This document shows, piece after piece, positions 42,514 to 50,123 of a stretch of DNA of 64,000 nucleotides. Positions within the stretch are counted from its first letter, which is position 1. Each line of letters begins with the position of its first letter. The DNA is taken from positions 110,678 to 174,677 of the forward strand of contig NZ_JACHGP010000017.1 in NCBI RefSeq assembly GCF_014202335.1, read 5' to 3'. The stretch comes from Mycobacterium sp. AZCC_0083 (GTDB lineage Bacteria > Actinomycetota > Actinomycetes > Mycobacteriales > Mycobacteriaceae). The notes beneath the pieces were generated by a model. It worked only from the letters and a program-made list of their open reading frames with translations, ran no database searches and had not been told where the DNA came from. The translations under genes were made by a program, and so were the position numbers.

Positions 42514-44142
42514 TCAGGTCCGCTTGAGGGCTGGCGGCCAGAAGATGGCCGGATAGAACGAGTTGTCCTCGATGCCGGTCACGTGGTTGTGCGCGATCGT
42601 CGAGTTCGGTGGCAGGCAGAGCGGGATCCAGATGGCCTCGTCCAAGACGATCTGGCTGCACCGTTGGTAGATCGCCTCCATCTGCGCCGTCGTCGGCTGC
42701 TTGATCGCCTCGTCCATCAGCTCGTCGAGCTCCGGGTTCGAGTACTGATAGAAGTTCAACGGCTTGGCGCCGGTCCGCAGCAAGATCCGAAACGTGGTGT
42801 CCAGATGCAGCGCGTCACCACCGAGGAACGCCACCAACATGTCCGGCCGCTTCTCGGGTGGCTGGTTGGCAAGGTCGAACATCTCGGCCGTCGGCATCGT
42901 CCGCACGGTGACGTCGAGCCCAAGGGCGGCGAACTGGCTCTGCGCGAGCTCGGCCATCTGCTGACGCGGCGCCCCGCCCTCGGCGGCCCACGCGAGGTCG
43001 ATCTTCTTCGACGCAAGCGTGGACACCATCGCCTTGAGCGCCGTGGTGTCCACCGCAGAAGGGAACGGGGCCAACGCCGGGTTGAGGGTGCGATCCGGCC
43101 ACATCGCTGTCTGCGCGGAGGTCAACCCACCCCAAGAGGTGTCGACGATGGACTTGCGGTCCAGCGCGGTGAGCACGGCCTTGCGCAGCGCCTTGTCGGC
43201 GAAGATGCCCGAGTTCGGGTTGAGCCAGATCGCCTCGCCGACACCGCCGAACGAATTGACCACGGAGAATTGCGGGTTCTGTTGGTACTGAAGAACGTCC
43301 GGGATCGCGAAGCCCTTCGTGATCATGTCGAACGCGCCGGAGTCGAGCTGCAGTTTCTGCGTCGAGATGCTCGGCGTGATGTCGATGCGGATGGTCGAGA
43401 ACGCGGGCTTTCCGCCCCAGTAGTCGCCGAATGCCTCCAACGTGTAGTGGCTACCTGGGACGAACTCCTTGAATGTGTACGGCCCGGTGCCTGCGTCATT
43501 GGTCTTCAGCCAATCCTGGGCAAGGTCGTCGCCCTTGGCGTTCTTGGCCACGGCGGTCGGGCTCACCGCGAACGGCTGCCACGGGCAGGCCAGGTAGTGC
43601 ATGAACGCGTTGTTGGGTTCCTTGAGCGTGACGACGAACGTCGTCGGGTTCGGCGCCGCGGTCTTGGCCACACCGGTAACCATGTAGGCCGGGCCCTGAT
43701 TGATCTTCCCGCGGCGCTCGAAGCTCTTCGTCCAGGACTCGGCGTCGGCGATGGTCCCGTCGTGGAACTTCACGCCGGGGTGCAGTGTGAACGTATACGT
43801 CAGCAGGTCGGGCGAGACCGTCCACGACGTCGCCAGCCCAGGGATGATCTCCGACGTGCCGGACTTGTAGCGCACCAGTCCCTCGTAGGCCGATTCCATG
43901 ACCTGGACGCCCTCGCCCTCGTACATGATGTCCGGGTCGGGAACCTGCATGTCGGCGAGGAACGGCATGCGCAGCGTGAGTGTGTCACCGCCAGGTCCGC
44001 CGCCACCGCCGCCGCAGGCCGCGATCAGGGCTGCCAGGCTGAGGCCGCCGACCGTGAGACCGCTGGCCTTCAGAAACTTGCGGCGGTCCCAGTCAGCCGA
44101 CGGACCGGACGAGTTGCCGTTCGAGTGTGCGTTGTCGAACAC
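42514..44142 (-). CDS. Family 5 ABC substrate-binding lipoprotein (copy 2)
   Basis: A 542-residue paralogue of the protein at 33997-35595. The GTG start at 44142 follows CAGGAGG. It carries a Tat-type signal (DRRKFLKASGLTVGGLSLAALIAAC) with a lipobox and a glycine-rich stretch after the cysteine. The mature start LTLRMPFLADMQVPDPDIMYEGEGVQVMESAYEGLV and many blocks match copy 1, while the regions around residues 290-350 and 395-420 differ, suggesting a different ligand for the same translocator. It is convergent with the flavin reductases and has its own box. Confidence 0.93.
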   Translation of the reverse strand: MFDNAHSNGNSSGPSADWDRRKFLKASGLTVGGLSLAALIAACGGGGGGPGGDTLTLRMPFLADMQVPDPDIMYEGEGVQVMESAYEGLVRYKSGTSEIIPGLATSWTVSPDLLTYTFTLHPGVKFHDGTIADAESWTKSFERRGKINQGPAYMVTGVAKTAAPNPTTFVVTLKEPNNAFMHYLACPWQPFAVSPTAVAKNAKGDDLAQDWLKTNDAGTGPYTFKEFVPGSHYTLEAFGDYWGGKPAFSTIRIDITPSISTQKLQLDSGAFDMITKGFAIPDVLQYQQNPQFSVVNSFGGVGEAIWLNPNSGIFADKALRKAVLTALDRKSIVDTSWGGLTSAQTAMWPDRTLNPALAPFPSAVDTTALKAMVSTLASKKIDLAWAAEGGAPRQQMAELAQSQFAALGLDVTVRTMPTAEMFDLANQPPEKRPDMLVAFLGGDALHLDTTFRILLRTGAKPLNFYQYSNPELDELMDEAIKQPTTAQMEAIYQRCSQIVLDEAIWIPLCLPPNSTIAHNHVTGIEDNSFYPAIFWPPALKRT

Positions 44143-44225
44143 GAATGCCTCCTGCTTGGGTCATCTCTTGACCGGTGAGCACGGCGTTCGTTGGCGCGCT
44201 TTCGTCACGAGTAAATCGGCGTCGC

Positions 44226-44266
44226 GTGACGCATCCGCGTCGCGTCAGTACCTCTGGTATTACGCC
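44226..44266 (-). promoter_or_regulatory. GlnR-like tandem box (site k), upstream of binding protein 2
   Basis: Minus strand GGCGTAAT (44266-44259), GGTAC, GACGC and GTCAC in exact 11-bp phase, 83 bases before the GTG. A very good match. Confidence 0.65.
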
Positions 44267-44277
44267 GGGATCTCGGC

Positions 44278-45591
44278 TCAGAACTCGAGGAGGTTCTCCC
44301 GGAACGTGCTGTGGTTGTAGCCGTCCCGGATGAGGCCGCGCTTGCGCAGGGCGGGTGCCAGGCCGTCGGCGATCTCGGCGATGTTGCGGCGGGTGACGGT
44401 CGGCGACAGCAGGAAGCCGTCACCTCCCACCTCCTCCATCGCCTCGCCCATCTTCGATGCCACGGTGTCCGGCGAGCCGACGAAGGCCAACCCGGCATGG
44501 GTGTCGACGGTCGCGATGGCCTCCCGCAGCGTCTTGCCACGGGCACCCTCGATGAAGGTGCGCAGCGTGCTCGTCTCACCGTTGCCCCACACATCGGGCA
44601 CCTCTTTGTCGAGATCGAAGGTGGAGAAGTCGAACTCGCCGCCGGAGGTGTAGCTCAGGCCCCACAACCTTCGCTCGATCGCCTTGTCGCTCCAGGCTGC
44701 GGCCTTCATGTCCTCCTCGCGGGCCTGTGCGACGCGGTCGGTGTCGCCGAGGATCGGGTCGATGAGAAAGAGGATCTTCAGCGTGCTCGGGTCGCGTCCG
44801 TACTCCTTCATCCTGCGGTGCATGTCCTGCCGGAACGCCTTCATGCCCTCGATGCTGGTGCCGTGCGCGAGCATCGACTCCGCGTACTTCGCGGCGAGAT
44901 CGCGCCCGGCAGGCGAGGCACCCGCCTGCACGATGACCGGTCGGCGTTGCGGGCCGGGAATCGTGTTGAGCGGTCCCCTGGTGCGGAAGTACTTGCCCTC
45001 GAAGTCGACGGTGTGCACCTTGGTGTGATCGGCGTAGCGCGGAGTCTCCTGGTCGACGAGGACAGCGCCCTCTTCCCACGAATCCCACAGCGCGTCAACG
45101 GCTTCCATCCACTCCTTCGCCATTTCGTACCGCTCACTGTGCAGCATCAGCTCGTCGTAGCCGTACTGTTGCGCCGCGCGCGACGAGCTCCCGGTCACCA
45201 CGTTGAGTCCCACCCGTCCTTCGGTCAGGTGGTCGAGGGTCGTCATCGTCCTTGCCGCCATGTACGGGTGGTAGAAGCTCGTCGACAGTGTGACGGCGAT
45301 GCCGATGTGCTTCGTGCGCTGGGTCAGTAGCGGGATCAACGGGACGGGATCGCACTTCGGTGCCAGCAGCCCATACTTGAGCGTGGTCTCCATGGAGCGT
45401 CCGTAGGCGTCCTCGACCATGCTGGTGTCCTCGACCAGCAGATAGTCGAAGCGGGCGCGTTCCAGCGACGCGGCCAGGTCGACGAACAGATCGCCCTTCA
45501 TCCAGTCGTGGCCGGTATTGCCCGCCCACGGATCCTGCGCCCACGTCTGCACGCTGAAACCACTGCCCATGAACCAACCCAGATGAAACAT
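44278..45591 (-). CDS. LLM9: NtaA/SnaA/DszA-type FMN-dependent monooxygenase
   Basis: A 437-residue member of a third subgroup (FHLGWFMGSGFSVQTWAQDPWAGNTGHDWMKG, VEDTSMVEDAYGRSMETTLKYGLLAPKCDPVPL, GRVGLNVVTGSSSRAAQQYGYDELMLHSERYEMAKEWM). The usual GWN of the flavin-phosphate region is GLN here, a notable change. The ATG has AAGGAGG upstream. It ends FRENLLEF. Adjacent to binding protein 2 on the same strand but 135 bp away, with separate boxes, it is probably a monocistronic unit. Confidence 0.92.
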   Translation of the reverse strand: MFHLGWFMGSGFSVQTWAQDPWAGNTGHDWMKGDLFVDLAASLERARFDYLLVEDTSMVEDAYGRSMETTLKYGLLAPKCDPVPLIPLLTQRTKHIGIAVTLSTSFYHPYMAARTMTTLDHLTEGRVGLNVVTGSSSRAAQQYGYDELMLHSERYEMAKEWMEAVDALWDSWEEGAVLVDQETPRYADHTKVHTVDFEGKYFRTRGPLNTIPGPQRRPVIVQAGASPAGRDLAAKYAESMLAHGTSIEGMKAFRQDMHRRMKEYGRDPSTLKILFLIDPILGDTDRVAQAREEDMKAAAWSDKAIERRLWGLSYTSGGEFDFSTFDLDKEVPDVWGNGETSTLRTFIEGARGKTLREAIATVDTHAGLAFVGSPDTVASKMGEAMEEVGGDGFLLSPTVTRRNIAEIADGLAPALRKRGLIRDGYNHSTFRENLLEF

Positions 45592-45630
45592 GCCGACCTC
45601 CTTCAGGTGCGACCAATGTGGCGCGGAGTT

Positions 45631-45671
45631 GTTTCAGCGGGCGGGGCACACGATTCCGCCCGTATTACGCT
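45631..45671 (-). promoter_or_regulatory. GlnR-like tandem box (site l), upstream of LLM9
   Basis: Minus strand AGCGTAAT (45671-45664), GGAAT, a poor third pentamer and GAAAC at the 11-bp positions, 39 bases before the LLM9 ATG. It is in the promoter shared with the small gene at 45712. Confidence 0.5.
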
Positions 45672-45711
45672 GGCTGGGTCGCCGTCGGTGTCGTCGCGGA
45701 GAACGGAGAAC

Positions 45712-46137
45712 ATGGTGGGAGACCACGATCCGGCCACCTCGGGCACGCCAACCACCGTGCTATCGGTCGGGCTGCATCCGAGCGCGATCGACTACGGCCG
45801 GTATCCCGATTTGGACGAGGCGACGATGACCGCGCGGATCGACGCGGGCGATGCCGCGCTGCGTGCAGCGGGATTCGATTTCATCGCCTGCCGGGTCCCC
45901 GCGACTCCCGATGAGGCCGAGGCGGTGGTGCGCGACTGTGCGAGCTCCCGGCCGTTTGCCGTCGCGATGATCGGTGCGGGCGTGCGGATGGCCCCCGAGC
46001 ACACCGAGCTGTTCGAGCGGCTGGTCAACGTGATCAACGAAGTCGCTCCTGGTATTTCGTTCTGCTTCAACACATCACCGGAATCCACCATCGACACTTT
46101 GCGCCGGTGGGTGACGCCGACCGAGGTTCCGCGATGA
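45712..46137 (+). CDS. Small conserved-looking protein of unknown function
   Basis: A 141-residue soluble protein with a GAACGGAGAAC purine-rich ribosome site before the ATG at 45712. It starts with a short polar leader, then VLSVGLHPSAIDYGRYPDLDEATM, alternating strands and helices (FDFIACRVPATPDEAEAVVRDC, RPFAVAMIGAGVRM) suggestive of a Rossmann-like alpha/beta fold. I do not recognise a named family. It is divergent from LLM9 and may share its regulatory region. Codon use matches neighbouring genes, so it is probably a real gene. Confidence 0.7.
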   Translation: MVGDHDPATSGTPTTVLSVGLHPSAIDYGRYPDLDEATMTARIDAGDAALRAAGFDFIACRVPATPDEAEAVVRDCASSRPFAVAMIGAGVRMAPEHTELFERLVNVINEVAPGISFCFNTSPESTIDTLRRWVTPTEVPR

Positions 46138-46165
46138 CCTACTGAAGTCGAGTTGGCGCCCGTCG

Positions 46166-46477
46166 TTACAGGTCTAAAACCAGGCGCAAGGCTGCATCGA
46201 CGCGGCGCAACTCGTCGAATGTCAGCTCGCCCGAGGGGTCACCGAGGCGGTTGGAGTCGACGGCGGCGGTCTGCTCGACAAGCACCCGGGTGATTTGCCC
46301 AGCGATCTCGACCTCGGGGCGGAAGCTGGCTGCCCGCGCTGACGTGGAGGTCGGTGCCACCAACCATGTTGACAGTGGCAGTTCGTCGGATTGGACAACC
46401 ACCGCGTATCGAGAACCGCCTTGCTCGTGGCCGCGGGTACCGCGTGGCGCGCGGAGTCGGTACACCTCACCACGCAC
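46166..46477 (-). CDS. MazF/PemK-family endoribonuclease toxin
   Basis: A 103-residue toxin from the GTG at 46477. It has the family start RGEVYRL, the central RYAVVVQSDELPLSTWLVAPTS and the C-terminal EQTAAVDSNRLGDPSGELTFDELRRVDAALRLVL. The GTG lies inside the last codons of the upstream antitoxin (11-bp overlap), the usual antitoxin-first arrangement. MazF toxins cleave mRNA or tRNA in the cytoplasm. The open frame continues to 46558, but that extension is basic, overlaps the antitoxin and lacks similarity to the family. Confidence 0.85.
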   Translation of the reverse strand: MRGEVYRLRAPRGTRGHEQGGSRYAVVVQSDELPLSTWLVAPTSTSARAASFRPEVEIAGQITRVLVEQTAAVDSNRLGDPSGELTFDELRRVDAALRLVLDL

Positions 46478-46700
46478 GCAGTGTCTCCATATCGCGCAGG
46501 ACCTGCGCCGCCTCGGCCCTGTCCTGTTCGTCGGCGGCGAGGTCTTCTGCCTCGGCACGCAGCGTCGCTGTGGCCTGGCGTCGGGCAGCGTCGATCAGGG
46601 CTGCGCGCACCGCCGTTGACACGGGTGTGCCGTCCTTGGTGAGGACCGCGAGCGCTCGCGAGGCGTCATCGTCGGGTCGGAACGTAATCGTGTCACCCAT
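46467..46700 (-). CDS. Antitoxin of the MazEF-type pair (RHH-like)
   Basis: A 77-residue protein with an N-terminal strand (DTITFRPDDDASRALAVL) and the helix pair expected for a ribbon-helix-helix DNA-binding domain (DGTPVSTAVRAALIDAARRQ), followed by an acidic, helical toxin-binding tail (EAEDLAADEQDRAEAAQVLRDMETL). It is upstream of the toxin and overlaps its start. Autoregulation is expected; an imperfect repeat TTACGAAATGTAAG is found just upstream of the start (46711-46724). Confidence 0.82.
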   Translation of the reverse strand: MGDTITFRPDDDASRALAVLTKDGTPVSTAVRAALIDAARRQATATLRAEAEDLAADEQDRAEAAQVLRDMETLRAW

Positions 46701-46783
46701 TCGACCAGTGTATTACGAAATGTAAGACATTGTTGGTGGGATGCTGCATGGGTGACGACCCCGATCGCGTGGAGGAGTGTCCG

Positions 46784-47941
46784 ATGAAGGTGGTCAACTG
46801 TCTTGGCGGAAAGCTCGAAGTCATCGACGTCGCCGCGCCGCGACCCGCCGACGGGCAGCTGGTCCTCGACGTCCAGCGTTGCGGCATCTGCGGCTCGGAC
46901 CTACACGCCAAGGACCACGCCGACGAACTGCAGGACGCCATGGTGGACGTTGGCTACGGCGATTTCATGCGCAGCGATACGCCCGTCGTGATGGGCCACG
47001 AGTTCTGCGGTGAGGTCGCCGAGCGCGGCCGTCGCGTCGCCAAGGAGTTCAAGGTCGGCGCCACGGTCGTCTCCTTCCCGCTCGTCCGCGCCAACGGCGG
47101 CGTGCATCTGACCGGTCTCTCGCCGTTGGCCCCTGGCGCCTATGCCGAACAGGTGGTGGCCGAGGCGGCGATGAGCTTCGTCGTTCCCAACGGGCTCTCC
47201 CTGGACATTGCGGCGCTGACCGAACCGATGGCGGTGGCACTTCATGCGGTCAACCGAAGCGAGATCGGCAAGCGAGATGCGGCCGTCGTGATCGGCTGCG
47301 GGCCGGTTGGGCTTGCGGTCATCTGTCACCTGAAGGCACGCGGTGTGGGCACCATCGTCGCCAGTGACCTTTCGGCCGGACGACGGGCGCTGGCCACGCG
47401 ATGCGGTGCGGACGTCGTCGTCGACCCGACCGTGGACTCTCCGTACGAGGCAGCATCGTCGAAGGGCGTCATCACCGAGGCACCTGCGCTCTACGAACTC
47501 GGGATGTCCTCGATGGAGAAGCTGCGCCGGCTACCAGGTTGGTCGCATCTCTACCGCGCGGCGGATGCCTTGGGCGCCGCCGGGCCGAAGCGCCCGGTGA
47601 TCTTTGAATGTGTCGGCGTGTCCGGCATCATCGACGGTGTGATCGGCGCGGCGCCGCTGAGCTCCCGGATCGTCGTGGTTGGCGTGTGCATGGGTGAGGA
47701 CAAGATCCGGCCCGCGCTGGCGAACGGCAAGGAGATCGACCTGCGGTTCGTGTTCGGCTACACCCCGTTGCAGTTCCGCGACACGCTGTACATGTTGGCC
47801 GAGGGCAAGCTCGACGCGGCACCGCTGATCACCGGCACCGTCGGGCTCGACGGCGTCGCCGCTGCGTTCGACGTGCTGGCCGGCGCCGAGACCCACGCCA
47901 AGATCCTCATCGATCCCATGAGCGCAGCACTGGTGCCATGA
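46784..47941 (+). CDS. Zinc-dependent medium-chain alcohol dehydrogenase
   Basis: A 385-residue MDR-superfamily enzyme. The catalytic zinc ligands are the Cys in RCGICGSDLH and the His-Glu of GHEFCGEV; the NAD(P) motif is VIGCGPVGLAVICHLKARG. The structural-zinc cysteine loop of classical ADHs is replaced by HAKDHADELQDAMVDVGYGDFMRS, as in several actinobacterial paralogues of unknown substrate. The start at 46784 has GGAGGAG nearby. It is divergent from the toxin-antitoxin pair and ends just before a strong hairpin. Confidence 0.88.
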   Translation: MKVVNCLGGKLEVIDVAAPRPADGQLVLDVQRCGICGSDLHAKDHADELQDAMVDVGYGDFMRSDTPVVMGHEFCGEVAERGRRVAKEFKVGATVVSFPLVRANGGVHLTGLSPLAPGAYAEQVVAEAAMSFVVPNGLSLDIAALTEPMAVALHAVNRSEIGKRDAAVVIGCGPVGLAVICHLKARGVGTIVASDLSAGRRALATRCGADVVVDPTVDSPYEAASSKGVITEAPALYELGMSSMEKLRRLPGWSHLYRAADALGAAGPKRPVIFECVGVSGIIDGVIGAAPLSSRIVVVGVCMGEDKIRPALANGKEIDLRFVFGYTPLQFRDTLYMLAEGKLDAAPLITGTVGLDGVAAAFDVLAGAETHAKILIDPMSAALVP

Positions 47942-47944
47942 CGA

Positions 47945-47979
47945 ATGGCCGGCGACGACGGCGTGTCGTCACCGGCCAT
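47945..47979. terminator. Strong hairpin between convergent genes
   Basis: A 15-bp stem with a single mismatch (ATGGCCGGCGACGAC at 47945-47959 against GTCGTCACCGGCCAT at 47965-47979) and a 5-base loop, four bases after the alcohol dehydrogenase stop. No U-tract. It can terminate transcripts from both directions. Confidence 0.7.
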
Positions 47980-47989
47980 CCGGTAGGAC

Positions 47990-48073
47990 TCAGGCGAAGG
48001 TGACTTCGCGCGAGGCGACCGTCTTGTGACGACGGTGCAGCAAGTACGCAAGCCAACGGATGTCTAGCAACAC
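47990..48073 (-). CDS. Possible 27-residue small protein downstream of STAS gene
   Basis: A GTG at 48073 opens a short frame (LLDIRWLAYLLHRRHKTVASREVTFA) ending 10 bp before the hairpin at 47945-47979 and starting 20 bp after the STAS stop on the same strand. AGGA lies about ten bases upstream. It has a short amphipathic or hydrophobic helix and a basic turn. The position between gene and terminator is the main argument; it could be chance. Confidence 0.35.
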   Translation of the reverse strand: MLLDIRWLAYLLHRRHKTVASREVTFA

Positions 48074-48092
48074 GTGAGATCGATCCTGTCTG

Positions 48093-48542
48093 TTATGCGG
48101 ACTTGCCAAGAATCGGCAGCAATTGGCGCCGCTCGGACATGACGTCGGAGAAGTGGTGCAGAGCCGCGGGCACGGATTCCGCAGTGGGAACGAGATCGCC
48201 GCGCAACCGCAGCACTCGCGAGACCGGTTGGCTTGCCACCAAGGACCATTCGACTGCCGCCTCGTCGCACATGTCGTCGACGGCCTCGAGGAGCGCGATG
48301 CCGTCGGCAGCGAACGAACGTACGTCGCCGAGATCCAGGACGATGGGCTTCTCGGTCAGGATGTAGTGCCGCACGCGCTCGATCAGAGCGTCGACGTTCG
48401 CATCCGTGACGTCGCCGGTGATGGAAACCACCGTCGCGAGGTGACGGCACTGCGCACGTAGCTGTGCACCGCCGCAGTCGACGGTCGGATTACCGTATCG
48501 GAACGTGGAATTCGCAGCCGATTCATTTGAACTTGCAATCAC
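48093..48542 (-). CDS. STAS-domain protein, anti-sigma-factor-antagonist-like
   Basis: A 149-residue protein starting at GTG with AAGGGAGG seven bases upstream. Residues 35-140 form a STAS domain (ATVVSITGDVTDANVDALIERVRHYI, IVLDLGDVRSFAADGIALLEAV). The phosphorylatable serine motif of SpoIIAA-type antagonists (usually D-S-S-G) is replaced by A-A-D-G, so control by a switch kinase is not expected at this position. It may act constitutively or by another signal. No anti-sigma or sigma gene is adjacent. The gap 48543-48718 holds its promoter; no other gene is seen there. Confidence 0.82.
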   Translation of the reverse strand: MIASSNESAANSTFRYGNPTVDCGGAQLRAQCRHLATVVSITGDVTDANVDALIERVRHYILTEKPIVLDLGDVRSFAADGIALLEAVDDMCDEAAVEWSLVASQPVSRVLRLRGDLVPTAESVPAALHHFSDVMSERRQLLPILGKSA

Positions 48543-48718
48543 GAGGGCCTCCCTTCAGCGGCTCGACGATGGGTAACTGCCCCATGCAGTCACGACAACG
48601 TAAGGCCGAAGGTAATCCGCCAACATAAGGTACCGGGGAGTAGCCACTAATACTTCGCTAAGAGTCGGCCCCGTGCCGCCAGCAAAACAGCGCGATCAGG
48701 CGCGCCAGGGATACCCCG

Positions 48719-50092
48719 CTAGGCCTCGATCGGTGTGAATGCACCGCGGTACTGCGCGGCGGGATGACGCCCGCTGAGCAGGTCGTGGCCGAACAGCTTG
48801 GCCCGTGTGGTGCCCGGGGTGTACGCGCGCTGCGCCAGTCCCCGATCCTGCAGGACGGGTGTCACGTGGTCGACGAATTCTTCGTAGCTGCCGGGAATGG
48901 TGGCGTTGACGACGTTGATGCCGTCCACTCCGGCATCGCGCCACTGCTCCAGTTGATCGGCGATGGTCTCCGGCGTCCCGACGACGCGAGAATTCCGACC
49001 CTGCAGCAGCCCCAGATCCCGCACCGTCGCTTCCCGGCCCGCCACCGATTCCTCTACCCAAGCCACGATGCTGCGCACTCCGTCGGTCTGGCCGATGTCT
49101 CCGAGTGGGGTGTCCAGCGGATGGCCGCCGAAGTCGACCCCGACCGCGCCGGACAGGTGCGCCACCATGCCGTCCAGGTCGATGGCGTCGTCGAGTTCGG
49201 CCTCCTTGCGCCGGGCCTCGGATTCGGTGCTGCCGATCACGAAGTGCAGACCTTGGAAGAACTTCAGGTCGCGCGGCTTGCGTCCAGCGGCCACCACGCG
49301 GCGGCGGGTGTCGTCGATCAGATCGCGCGCCTGCGGCGGGCCCGGAGTGATGATGAACTGAGCCTCGGCATTGCGTGCCGCGAAATCCCTTCCTGCCGTT
49401 GATGATCCCGCCTGAAACAGCACGGGCGTTCGTTGTGGTGACGGTGCGACCAGGTGCGGTCCCTCGACGCGATAGCGCTTGCCGACGTGATGGATCTTGT
49501 GAATCTTGCCGAAATCACCGTGCCTTCCGCGCTCGCGATCCTGCAGTAGCGCGCCGTCGTCCCACGAGCCTTCCCAGAGCTTGTAGGCCACGTCGACGTA
49601 CTCATCGGCCCAGCGGTAGCGCTCGTCGTGCTCCTCCAGTTCGTCGTAGCCGAAGTTGCGGGCACCGTTGGCCAGGGCGTTCGTGACGATGTTCCAGGCG
49701 ATCCGGCCATTCGAGGCGTGATCGAGCGTGGAGATCTTGCGGGCGAAGTTGAACGGGTGCTCCTGAATCACCGAGCTGGTGATCGCGATGCCGAGATCGG
49801 TGGTGTTGTAGGCGATCGCCGATGCGATGACGCTGGGGTCGTTGCTCGGGATCTGCAGTCCGGAGTCGACGTACTTCTCGTACGAACCGCCGTAGTCGCC
49901 ATACAGGCCGATGACGTCGGCGAAGAAGATGAAGTCGAACCGGCCGCGCTCGAGCACCTTCGCCAGGTGAACCCAATGGTCCAGGGAGTTGAAGTTCGTT
50001 TGGCCCGCCTCGGGCCGACGCCACACGCCTTGCAGGATGTGCGACGTCGTGTTCATCACGAAGGCGGAGAAGTGCAGCGGTGGAGCGGACAT
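48719..50092 (-). CDS. LLM10: NtaA/SnaA/DszA-type FMN-dependent monooxygenase
   Basis: A 457-residue distant member of the family (LHFSAFVMNTTSHILQGVWRRPEAGQTNF, FADVIGLYGDYGGSYEKYV, GRIAWNIVTNALANGARNFGYDELEEHDERY, FQAGSSTAGRDFAARNAEAQF). The tail (HDLLSGRHPAAQYRGAFTPIEA) is different from LLM1-9, which end LR..L.EF. I start it at the ATG at 50092, since the 12 extra residues to 50128 are not family-like. It is divergent from a ribose-type ABC importer with shared operators, so the importer's ligand is the likely substrate source. Confidence 0.9.
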   Translation of the reverse strand: MSAPPLHFSAFVMNTTSHILQGVWRRPEAGQTNFNSLDHWVHLAKVLERGRFDFIFFADVIGLYGDYGGSYEKYVDSGLQIPSNDPSVIASAIAYNTTDLGIAITSSVIQEHPFNFARKISTLDHASNGRIAWNIVTNALANGARNFGYDELEEHDERYRWADEYVDVAYKLWEGSWDDGALLQDRERGRHGDFGKIHKIHHVGKRYRVEGPHLVAPSPQRTPVLFQAGSSTAGRDFAARNAEAQFIITPGPPQARDLIDDTRRRVVAAGRKPRDLKFFQGLHFVIGSTESEARRKEAELDDAIDLDGMVAHLSGAVGVDFGGHPLDTPLGDIGQTDGVRSIVAWVEESVAGREATVRDLGLLQGRNSRVVGTPETIADQLEQWRDAGVDGINVVNATIPGSYEEFVDHVTPVLQDRGLAQRAYTPGTTRAKLFGHDLLSGRHPAAQYRGAFTPIEA

Positions 50093-50123
50093 GGCGCCGA
50101 GCGTCGCTGCGTTGGCTAAGCGG

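Noticed and set aside
16044..45591. Assignment of the LLM proteins as desulfurisation DszA or nitrilotriacetate NtaA enzymes specifically
   Set aside because: Family motifs are shared by enzymes with very different substrates, and no accompanying DszB/DszC-type or aminoacetate genes are present.
16044..46137. Possibility that the island is a transposon or integrative element
   Set aside because: No transposase, integrase, tRNA-attached repeat or terminal inverted repeat was found, and base composition looks continuous; the repeated LLM sequences are paralogous genes.
48543..48718. Stress sigma factor promoter upstream of the STAS gene
   Set aside because: No acceptable GTTT/GGGTAT pair at proper spacing could be found by eye.
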